Assembly: GCA_021777685.1 (NCBI GenBank)
Contig: JAJYDH010000454.1
Coordinates: forward strand, 1 to 5,145
Direction: 5' to 3'
DNA: 5,145 bases
DNA from: Planctomycetota bacterium
Lineage (GTDB): Bacteria > Planctomycetota > Planctomycetia > Isosphaerales > Isosphaeraceae
Shown: positions 1-5,145 of the stretch, in pieces
Layout of the letters: each line of letters starts with the position of its first letter
Numbering within the stretch: position 1 is the stretch's first letter
Notes under the pieces: generated by a model
Databases searched by the model: none
Seen by the model: only the letters and a program-made list of their open reading frames with translations
What the model was told of the DNA's origin: nothing
Made by a program: the position numbers and the translations under genes

Positions 1-2029
1 TCCCGCGGGCGGATGGGTCGTCGGTGAAGGCCCGGACGTCGAAGATCGGGTCATACCCCCGGAGCGACAACTTGAAGCCGTTCTTCCCCTGGGCCGACCC
101 GTGGCAGGTCCCCTGGTTGCAGCCCAGGCGGGAGAGGACCGGGTTGACGTCGTGGACGAAGTCGACCCTGGCCCGATCGAGCATCCCCGAGACCGCCAGG
201 GGGACCTCGGCCTTCACGCCGCTCAGCGAGAGGATGAGCGTCCCACTGCCGTCGACGACCGGGCGGACCAGTCCGGCCCGGTTGACCTCGGCGACGCCGC
301 CTTCGGTCTTGATGTCGACCATCCGCGTCACGTCGATCAGGTCGCCCGAGTCGAGCTGTCCCGTGACGAGCACCTGGGCATAGGCGAACCGGTTCGAGAG
401 CTTGACCGAGGGGGGCTCGACCTTCAAAGCGACCAGCCTGGCCCCTTTCGGCAGGGCCTCGGTCTCGACCACCTCTTCCGACTTCGGGGTCGCGGCCTTC
501 GCGAGCCGCTCGCCGGTCGACTCCGCCTGGCTGACGGGGGCCGGGGCGAACTCGCCGGTCGGCGAGCCGCTCTCGGTGTTGAACAGGCGGACGATCCCGT
601 CGGCGCCGGCGGCGGCGAGCGTCCTGCCGTCGGGGCTGAAGGCCACGGCGTAGACGGCGGCCCGGGGGATCTCGATCCTGGCCAGCGGCTTGATGCCGTC
701 GTGGAGGAACTTCTGGATCGCCTGGCCCTCCGGCCCGCTCCGGGTCATGGGCGCCTTGGCCTGGATCGCCCTGAGGGCGTCGGTCAGGCCCGTCTCGAAG
801 TCATAGCCGTAGACGTGGACCTGGCCCGAGCCGTCGAGGCTGCCGCCGGCGGCGAACCGCCCGCCGGCGTTGCTGGCGGCCACGGTGTTGATCCTGCCCT
901 TCATCGGGTCGAGGGCCCGGATCAGGTTCGAGTCGTCGCCGATCACGCGGGCGGTCTGGCGGTAGATCCGGTAGAGCCGAGGGATGCCGTCCGAGCCGCC
1001 GATCAGCACCTCGTCGCGCATCGGCAGGCGGGCGATCGCGGCGAGGCCACCCTTGAGGGCGCCCGGGGTGATCGAGGTGATGTTGTCGACGAACCGCTGC
1101 GTGGCGGTCTCGGTGAGCTTGGCCGCCATGTCGCGGCCGACCGAGATCAGGTGCGAGCCGTCGTTCGAGAAGGTGGTGTCGAGCGCCCAGTCGTTGTGCG
1201 ATCCCATGAACAGGACCTGCTCGCCCGTCTTCGAATCGATCGCCCGCACGCTATTATCCGCGCACCCGAGGGCGATCTTCGAGCCGTCGGGAGACCAGCT
1301 CGCCCCGTAGACCGTGTCGAACGTGACGGGAACCGAGAGGCTGAGCTTCTTCTTCGCCACGTCCCAGACCTGGACCTCGCCCATCCGGCCCGGCAGGCCG
1401 CCGGTGACCGCCAGCCGGGCGCCATCGGGCGAGAACCTGACCGACTCGATCCGCTCGGACAGCCCGACGAGCCTCGCGACCGGCGCCGACCCGTCGGCCT
1501 TCCAGACGAGGACCTCGTGGAACCCGCCGATGGCCAGCAGGCTCCCGTCGGGCGAGAAGTCGATCGCCCCGATCACCGGCGGCCGACGGTAGACCGGCGG
1601 ATGGTCCTGGTCGTAGCGGGTCGAGGCGCCGGCCGGGGTGTCATCGGTGGCCCCCTGAGCGATCCAGTCGCCGATCGTCTTCCGCTCCGACTCCGAGAGC
1701 GGCGCCTTGCCCTTGGGCATCGGGGCCTCGCCCTTCATGGGGGTGATCTGCTCGATCAGATGGCTCAGCTCGGGCTTGCCCGGGACGATCGCCGCCGACT
1801 TCGACTCGCCGCCGGTCGCCAGCCGATCGGGCGAGGTCATCACATAGCTGCCCCCGGCCTTCGAGGGCTGGTGGCATCCCTGGCAGTTGGCCTGGAAGAT
1901 CGGCCGGACCTGGGTGAAGTAGCTGATCTTATCGCCCGTCCTGGCACCTTCGTCGGCCAGACCCAACGCGGGCAGGGCGACCAGCAAGACGGCGCCGAAG
2001 AGGCGGCTGCATATCTTCATAATCGTCAT
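1..2029 (-). CDS. Secreted planctomycete cytochrome-c/WD40/Ig-like protein leading into DUF1549 (3' end beyond window)
   Basis: 676 codons are visible and the frame is still open at the left edge, so the C-terminus is missing. Residues 1-25 look like a signal peptide (basic start, hydrophobic core around 11-24, likely cut after LGLA), so the protein is exported. Residues 36-130 match a PSCyt1-type cytochrome domain: heme motif CQGCH at 49-53 and a Met-rich APMPKG stretch near 102-107 that may supply the axial Met. Residues 152-485 hold seven WD40-like repeats, several with an FSPDG turn, enough for one beta-propeller, with an extra loop at about 410-455 before the last blade. A charged linker (about 495-528) leads to a bacterial Ig-like region (about 530-615). 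Residues 620-676 carry a second heme-like motif, CNQGTCH at 637-643, then GKNGFKLSLRGYDP, the usual lead-in to DUF1549 (PSCyt2) and DUF1553. Substrate and redox partner are unknown; a surface or periplasmic electron-transfer or binding role is inference. The start is set by GGAGGAG nine bases upstream; an in-frame ATG three codons later is poorly spaced. Confidence 0.9.
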   Translation of the reverse strand, partial: MTIMKICSRLFGAVLLVALPALGLADEGARTGDKISYFTQVRPIFQANCQGCHQPSKAGGSYVMTSPDRLATGGESKSAAIVPGKPELSHLIEQITPMKGEAPMPKGKAPLSESERKTIGDWIAQGATDDTPAGASTRYDQDHPPVYRRPPVIGAIDFSPDGSLLAIGGFHEVLVWKADGSAPVARLVGLSERIESVRFSPDGARLAVTGGLPGRMGEVQVWDVAKKKLSLSVPVTFDTVYGASWSPDGSKIALGCADNSVRAIDSKTGEQVLFMGSHNDWALDTTFSNDGSHLISVGRDMAAKLTETATQRFVDNITSITPGALKGGLAAIARLPMRDEVLIGGSDGIPRLYRIYRQTARVIGDDSNLIRALDPMKGRINTVAASNAGGRFAAGGSLDGSGQVHVYGYDFETGLTDALRAIQAKAPMTRSGPEGQAIQKFLHDGIKPLARIEIPRAAVYAVAFSPDGRTLAAAGADGIVRLFNTESGSPTGEFAPAPVSQAESTGERLAKAATPKSEEVVETEALPKGARLVALKVEPPSVKLSNRFAYAQVLVTGQLDSGDLIDVTRMVDIKTEGGVAEVNRAGLVRPVVDGSGTLILSLSGVKAEVPLAVSGMLDRARVDFVHDVNPVLSRLGCNQGTCHGSAQGKNGFKLSLRGYDPIFDVRAFTDDPSARG

Positions 2030-2038
2030 CGCGATCGA

Positions 2039-2045
2039 CTCCTCC
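2039..2045 (-). promoter_or_regulatory. Ribosome binding site of the cytochrome/WD40 gene
   Basis: On the minus strand this reads GGAGGAG, a near-perfect Shine-Dalgarno sequence, nine bases before the ATG at 2029. It decides between two in-frame ATGs: the one at 2020 would be eighteen bases away, too far. Confidence 0.7.
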
Positions 2046-2087
2046 GCCCAGGTCCCCTGCGATCAAGGATGGATGTCTTCCCGTCCC

Positions 2088-2107
2088 CTCGACGTCAGGC
2101 CGTCGAG
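2088..2107. repeat. Perfect inverted repeat upstream of the cytochrome/WD40 gene
   Basis: CTCGACG and CGTCGAG form perfect 7-base arms around a 6-base centre (TCAGGC on the plus strand). The element lies 59-78 bases upstream of the cytochrome/WD40 start codon, in the untranslated or promoter region. It could be a regulator operator or a hairpin in the 5' leader. No T-run follows on either strand, so an intrinsic terminator is unlikely. In a GC-rich genome a 7-bp repeat can arise by chance, so function is unproven. Confidence 0.4.
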
Positions 2108-2217
2108 TAACGACCAACGAGAGCCGGCCCGAAATCCCTCAGCAACCGATGTTAAACAACAATGTATCGTGAATTCGACCCGAATGCATCCCCTCGCCTC
2201 TCCGACGACGAGGATCT

Positions 2218-2463
2218 GGCCTTGACCTCATCGGGCGAGCGATGGCGAGCATGCTGGAGGTCTTCGTGGACTTCGAGCGAGAGGTCTGGCGAGGACGAGT
2301 CCGGGCGGGGATATCCCAGGCTCGGAAGGAGGGTCGCCCCTACAACTGCCCGCGGACGGCGTCATTGAAAGCCGAAGAGGACCTCCGGCTCAAGGCCTAC
2401 CGCGCCAGTCTTTCGGAGATCGCTAGGAGATCGAGATCACGACCAGGAAGGGGCCTCGGATGA
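2218..2463 (+). pseudogene. Remnant of a serine site-specific recombinase (resolvase/invertase family)
   Basis: The plus-strand frame reads GLDL, then IGRAMASMLEVFVDFEREV, then RVRAGISQARKEGRP, KAEEDLRLKA and LSEIARR, ending at TGA 2461-2463. This is the segment linking the catalytic domain to the DNA-binding helix-turn-helix of small serine recombinases (Pin/Tn3-resolvase type): the 'GRAM..ML.VF.EFERE' helix, the 'RV.AGI.QARK.GRP' arm and the first half of the HTH. The catalytic domain with the nucleophilic Ser and Arg residues is absent, and a stop at 2170-2172 closes the frame upstream. About three residues seem lost between DL and IGRAM compared with the family pattern I know, and after EIARR the sequence turns into an Arg/Ser/Pro run instead of a recognition helix. 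An imperfect repeat, GGAGATCG at 2415-2422 and 2426-2433, sits at that break. It is a non-functional relic of a mobile element or old integration. The 222-base frame from ATG 2242 is unlikely to be a working gene. Confidence 0.75.
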
Positions 2464-2533
2464 GGATCATCATCCCGCCGAAGCTGGCCGGATCGGCCTT
2501 CTTCTAGGGCGATCCGGGACTCCATGAAGCAGT

Positions 2534-2566
2534 CGGGCGTCTCGATCCCGAAGGAGTGAACGCCCG
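2534..2566 (-). terminator. Candidate hairpin (UUCG tetraloop) after the orphan receiver gene
   Basis: In the minus-strand transcript, arms CGGGCGU (2566-2560) and ACGCCCG (2540-2534) pair perfectly over 7 bases. Inside them UCC-UUCG-GGA makes a short stem capped by the very stable UUCG tetraloop, with a small asymmetric internal loop between the two stems. The structure begins 26 bases beyond the receiver stop codon, as expected of a terminator or a 3'-end stabilising hairpin. No U-run follows, so it is not a textbook intrinsic terminator. Confidence 0.4.
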
Positions 2567-2591
2567 GCCTTGATGAGCCGCTACCTTCTCT

Positions 2592-2954
2592 CTACCCCGC
2601 GAGCGAGGCCAGGCAGAGCCGTTCGATGGGCGCGATGTCGTACGGCTTGCAGAGCATCAGCTCGGGCTGGAGGTCGCGGACCTCGGCGAGCTGGAGCGAG
2701 TCGGTCGACCCGGAGCAGACGGCGACGAGCGTGCCGGGGTACTTGCTCCGGACCTCGCGGAGGATGGTCTCGCCGCCGCCGTCGGGCAGGTTCAGGTCGA
2801 GGATGATGCAGCGGGGGGCGGGGTCGAGTCGGGAGAGCCCCTCCGCCACCGTCGCCGCCAGCCCCACCTGCCATCCTCGGCGGCTGAACAGAGCATGCAT
2901 GGCGATCCGGGTATGATCGTCGTCGTCAACGACGAGGAGTCGCGGCTTTTCCAT
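2592..2954 (-). CDS. Stand-alone receiver-domain response regulator (CheY/Spo0F-like), 120 aa
   Basis: A single receiver domain (Response_reg family) fills the whole 120-residue protein, with no output domain. The phosphorylation site is complete: acidic pair D10-D11 in LLVVDDDD, acceptor D53 in IILDLNLPDG, hydroxyl residue S81 in AVCSGS, and K103-P104 in LCKPYD. The family's aromatic switch residue, three before the Lys, is replaced by M100 here. Such proteins act by phosphate-dependent binding to a partner or as phosphorelay intermediates; the partner here is unknown. The ATG at 2954 is chosen because the receiver fold begins at once after it and GGAGG lies eight bases upstream, although the frame stays open further upstream. 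The gene sits 142 bases downstream of the histidine kinase on the same strand, so it could be co-transcribed with the pair or have its own promoter in the spacer. The stop is TAG at 2594-2592. Confidence 0.88.
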   Translation of the reverse strand: MEKPRLLVVDDDDHTRIAMHALFSRRGWQVGLAATVAEGLSRLDPAPRCIILDLNLPDGGGETILREVRSKYPGTLVAVCSGSTDSLQLAEVRDLQPELMLCKPYDIAPIERLCLASLAG

Positions 2955-3096
2955 GAGACCAGCCTCCGGAACGAGATCAAAACTCTCCGATATTGGCCCT
3001 CCGGAGCAATCCGTGTGCCCGGGGTGTCGAAATCTTGTCAAGAGGATTTTGGTCGTTCGGGGTGGGAGGGATTCGGAGGGCTGTCCGGGGGTGGGA
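2955..3096 (-). other. Spacer between kinase and receiver genes with a TTGACA element
   Basis: This 142-base gap breaks the otherwise tight signalling cluster. On the minus strand TTGACA (3041-3036), a perfect sigma-70 -35 hexamer inside a locally AT-richer stretch, stands 82 bases before the receiver start. The hexamer 17 bases further on is GCACAC, a poor -10, so a promoter is only a possibility. No terminator hairpin is evident after the kinase stop. Confidence 0.35.
2963..2967 (-). promoter_or_regulatory. Ribosome binding site of the orphan receiver gene
   Basis: GGAGG on the minus strand, eight bases before ATG 2954. It supports that start within a longer open frame. The same octamer, TCCGGAGG, recurs 35 bases further upstream (3005-2998) with no matching start codon. 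Confidence 0.6.
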
Positions 3097-4539
3097 TCAG
3101 GCGAGGTGAGCGTCGCAGGGTCCGGCAAGCATAGGGTCGGGCATCGGACGATCGGCGGTCGGGAGGAATTCGGGGAGCCGGAGGGTGAACCGGCTCCCCT
3201 GGCCGGGCCGGCTCTCGGCATCGAGCGTCGCGCCGAGCGCACGGGCGATCCGCCGGGCGACGGCCAGCCCGAGGCCGACCCCGCCCGAGGCCGATCTCCG
3301 CGAGTCGGCCGCCCGGTAGAACGGCTCGAAGATCCGGGGGAGGTCGCCCGGGTCGATCCCCCGGCCCCGGTCCTCGACCGAGAGGGCGACGCCGCCCGGC
3401 TCGCGGTAGACGCGGACCTCGGCCGGGGCGTCGGTCGCGCCGTGGTCGCGGGCGTTGTCGAGCAGGTTGTCGAGCACCTGGGCCAGGAGCGCGGGGTGGG
3501 CCCGGACGAGGATCGGCCCGCCAAGGGGCTCCTCCCAGCGGATTGGGGCCGGGTTCCCCTCGGCCGAGCGTCGACGGATCTCCTCGGATGTCCACGAGAT
3601 AAGGTCGAACGGCTCGAGCGAGGGGAGCCCGGCCTCGGCGTCGGCCCTGGCGAGGAACAGCAGGGCCTCGACGATCCGCCGGAGCCGGTCGGACTGGTCG
3701 CGGGCCCTGGTCAGGGTCCGGCGGTATTCCTCGGGCGGGCGGTCGCGGCGGAGCGCGACGTCGATCTGGCCGATGAGCGCGGTCAGCGGGGTCCGGAGCT
3801 GGTGCGAGGCGTCGCCGGCGAACCGGGCCTGGCGTTCCAGGGCCTCGTGCCAGCGGTCGAGCAGCCCGTTGAAGGCCGAGGCCAGTTCCTCCAGCTCGTC
3901 GCCGGTCGACGCCACCGGGAGCCGTCGCCCCGGCTCGTCGACGCCCAGCTCCCGCGCGCTCGACGCCATCCGGGTCAGCGGCGCCAGCGCCCGCCGGCAG
4001 AGCCGCCGGCCGACCAGCGCCGTGATGCCCCAGAGCCCGGCCGAGATCCCCGCCAGGGCCAGTGCCAGGTTCCGAAGCTCGCGCTCGATCGGGTCGAGCC
4101 GGAGGGCCGTCACCAGGACCATCTCGGCCGCCCGGTCGGGAGACGCGGGATGGCTCGACTTCAATCGAAGGGTGACCACCCGCCAGGGCCTTCCCCGGTG
4201 CCCGAGCCTCCGCTCCCCCGCCTCGCGCATCACGTCCGGGTCCGCCATGTTCCTCGATCGGTCGATCTCACCCCCCCGGCCGTCGAGGACCATCCAGCGG
4301 ACCTGATCGGTCCCGGGGTCCTGGCCGGTCGAGATCTGCCGGCCATCGCGCTCCCAGTCGAGCCCGTCGGCCTCGTCCTCGACCAGCGCGGTGAGGGTCC
4401 CCAGGGCCGAGTCGAGCCGCTCATCCACCGACCGGTGGAGGTGCACCGAGGCGACGATATAGAGCGCCGTCGAGAACCCGACCAGGACCAGCGCCAGGGC
4501 GCCGAGGAAGGAGGCCGAGAGCCGGTCGGTCAGCGTCAT
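3097..4539 (-). CDS. Membrane sensor histidine kinase (HAMP-HisKA-HATPase_c), 480 aa
   Basis: This is a classical inner-membrane kinase that autophosphorylates on His and passes the phosphate to its regulator partner. In order: a transmembrane helix at about 9-31; an extracytoplasmic sensor of about 120 residues (32-152), rich in Asp, Glu and Arg and not one I can name; a second transmembrane helix at about 156-177; HAMP linker at about 178-231; dimerisation/phosphoacceptor domain with the H-box ASHQLRTPL, acceptor H246; and the ATPase domain with N-box DNLLDNARDH (N358, N362), G1 box DRGRGID (390-396), F-box IFEPFYR (403-409) and G2 box GVGLGLA (420-426). Every catalytic motif is present, so it should be active. 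The length is normal. A Pro-rich tail of about 20 residues follows the last strand. The ATG at 4539 overlaps the TGA of the upstream regulator (ATGA) and is preceded by a purine-rich GGAAAGGGGGG, which implies translational coupling with that partner. The signal sensed cannot be read from the sequence. Confidence 0.95.
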   Translation of the reverse strand: MTLTDRLSASFLGALALVLVGFSTALYIVASVHLHRSVDERLDSALGTLTALVEDEADGLDWERDGRQISTGQDPGTDQVRWMVLDGRGGEIDRSRNMADPDVMREAGERRLGHRGRPWRVVTLRLKSSHPASPDRAAEMVLVTALRLDPIERELRNLALALAGISAGLWGITALVGRRLCRRALAPLTRMASSARELGVDEPGRRLPVASTGDELEELASAFNGLLDRWHEALERQARFAGDASHQLRTPLTALIGQIDVALRRDRPPEEYRRTLTRARDQSDRLRRIVEALLFLARADAEAGLPSLEPFDLISWTSEEIRRRSAEGNPAPIRWEEPLGGPILVRAHPALLAQVLDNLLDNARDHGATDAPAEVRVYREPGGVALSVEDRGRGIDPGDLPRIFEPFYRAADSRRSASGGVGLGLAVARRIARALGATLDAESRPGQGSRFTLRLPEFLPTADRPMPDPMLAGPCDAHLA

Positions 4540-5145
4540 CCCGCCCCCCTTTCCATCCCCCCGGGCGGCTCGCCGAACAGGTAGCCTCGCCCCCGGAGGG
4601 TGTGGATCAGCCGGGGCCCCTTCGCTTCCAGCTTCCGGCGGAGCTCCATGACGTGGACCTCCAGGGTGTTGGAGGTCCCGTCGTACCGCTCGTCCCAGAC
4701 GTGCTCGTAGATCCGGGTCCGGGACAGGACCTCGCCGGGATGGCGGAGGAAGAAGACCAGCAGGGCCTGCTCCTTGACCGTCAGGTCGAGCGTCTTGCCG
4801 GCGCGCTCGGCCCGGTGGGTGACGAGGTCGATCCGGAGGTCGCCGAACGTCAAGGTCGTGACGCCCCCGCCCCTCGGCCGGCGGACCAGGGCCCGGACGC
4901 GGGCCAGCAGCTCCTCGAAGGCGAACGGCTTGCAGAGGTAGTCGTCCGCCCCCGAGTCGAGCCCCCGGACGCGGTCGCCGACGGCGTCGCGGGCGGTCAG
5001 GAACAGGACCGGCGTGTCCCCCCCGGCCTGGCGATGGCGGCGGAGGACCGTCAGGCCATCCGCCCCCGGCAACGACCAGTCGAGCAGGACGAGGTCCCAT
5101 TCGGCCGTCTTCAGCGCGTGCTCGGCCGAGTCGCCGTCGGCGGCA
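4536..5145 (-). CDS. OmpR/PhoB-family DNA-binding response regulator (5' end beyond window)
   Basis: 202 residues are visible up to the TGA at 4538-4536. By family comparison roughly 30 N-terminal residues, including the first strand and acidic pair, lie past the right edge. The receiver part keeps the acceptor Asp in LVLLDWSLPGADG (codon at 5081-5079), the Thr in LFLTARD, and the Lys in DDYLCKPFAFEELLARV, with the usual aromatic Tyr before it. After a short GGG-containing linker comes a winged-helix Trans_reg_C domain: LTFGDLRID, LTVKEQALLVFFLRHPGEVLSR, the recognition helix around NTLEVHVMELRRKLE, and the wing HTLRGRGYLF. It should be phosphorylated by the kinase encoded directly downstream, to which it is joined by a four-base overlap, and then bind promoter DNA as a dimer. 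Target genes are unknown. The TTG at 5072 is internal to the receiver and is not the start. Confidence 0.95.
   Translation of the reverse strand, partial: AADGDSAEHALKTAEWDLVLLDWSLPGADGLTVLRRHRQAGGDTPVLFLTARDAVGDRVRGLDSGADDYLCKPFAFEELLARVRALVRRPRGGGVTTLTFGDLRIDLVTHRAERAGKTLDLTVKEQALLVFFLRHPGEVLSRTRIYEHVWDERYDGTSNTLEVHVMELRRKLEAKGPRLIHTLRGRGYLFGEPPGGMERGAG

Larger units (their letters stand above)
2030..2591. other. Gene-poor region between the cytochrome gene and the orphan receiver gene
   Basis: About 560 bases contain no intact gene. From left to right: the leader of the cytochrome/WD40 gene with its ribosome binding site and inverted repeat; a relatively AT-rich patch around 2150-2175, where a minus-strand promoter could sit although I see no convincing -35/-10 pair; the recombinase relic (2218-2463); and 2464-2591, which holds no ORF of note and ends in a hairpin beyond the receiver gene. 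On the minus strand, 2434-2570 reads as short protein-like fragments in shifting frames, broken by stops, which may be further decayed coding sequence of unknown origin. Confidence 0.6.

Noticed and set aside
101..2110. A 669-codon open frame on the plus strand
   Set aside because: It is antisense to the cytochrome/WD40 gene, with a low-complexity Arg/Asp/Gly/Pro composition typical of a GC-rich shadow frame, and shows no domain. The minus-strand frame has recognisable motifs throughout.
2242..2463. An intact small recombinase or DNA-binding gene of 73 aa
   Set aside because: It lacks the whole catalytic domain and half of the helix-turn-helix, and has no convincing ribosome binding site, so it is annotated as a relic.
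2963..3005. Direct repeat CCTCCGGA at 2963-2970 and 2998-3005 as paired operator sites
   Set aside because: The first copy overlaps the ribosome binding site, and TCCGGA is a simple palindrome expected often in GC-rich DNA. Two copies are too little evidence.
2592..3524. A 310-codon frame giving the receiver a long N-terminal extension
   Set aside because: The upstream part lies in a shadow frame of the kinase gene. The receiver fold and a well-spaced GGAGG support the ATG at 2954.
2953..4584. A 543-codon open frame on the plus strand
   Set aside because: It is antisense to the histidine kinase, with biased composition and no recognisable motif, while the minus strand carries every kinase motif in order.
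3097..5100. A 667-codon minus-strand frame that could suggest a longer kinase with an N-terminal extension
   Set aside because: The extra upstream part is the wrong-frame reading of the response regulator gene (Arg/Gly/Pro-rich). The ATGA overlap at 4536-4539 and the membrane helix right after it fix the kinase start.

Overview
This is a high-GC window, probably from a planctomycete and perhaps the Isosphaeraceae. The placement is inferred from base composition and from a planctomycete-type cytochrome (PSCyt1/DUF1549 family) protein; no rRNA or other phylogenetic marker is present. All four intact or partial genes are on the minus strand. The long plus-strand open frames are GC-rich shadows of them.

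Layout from right to left, the direction of transcription. (1) Positions 5145-4536 hold an OmpR/PhoB-type response regulator whose N-terminus lies beyond the window. (2) Positions 4539-3097 hold a membrane sensor histidine kinase, overlapping the regulator by four bases (ATGA). (3) A 142-base spacer contains an isolated TTGACA-like element. (4) Positions 2954-2592 hold a 120-residue stand-alone receiver domain (CheY/Spo0F-like), followed by a hairpin with a UUCG tetraloop. (5) About 560 bases without an intact gene contain a decayed plus-strand serine-recombinase remnant and, beyond it, a 7-bp inverted repeat. (6) Positions 2029 to beyond 1 hold a large secreted protein: signal peptide, PSCyt1-like c-type heme domain, seven WD40-like blades, a bacterial Ig-like region, and a second heme-like motif that normally leads into DUF1549/DUF1553. 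It continues past the left edge.

The regulator and kinase form a classical two-component pair that senses something outside the cytoplasm and controls transcription. The orphan receiver may tap the same phosphate flow, but nothing here proves it. The secreted cytochrome/WD40 protein is separated from the signalling genes by the degraded recombinase, and no functional link can be shown from sequence. I found no CRISPR array, tRNA, rRNA or intact mobile element, and nothing I would call a new biological system. The more interesting points are the multidomain cytochrome architecture with its CX4CH motif, the orphan receiver with a methionine at the usual aromatic switch position, and the recombinase relic.
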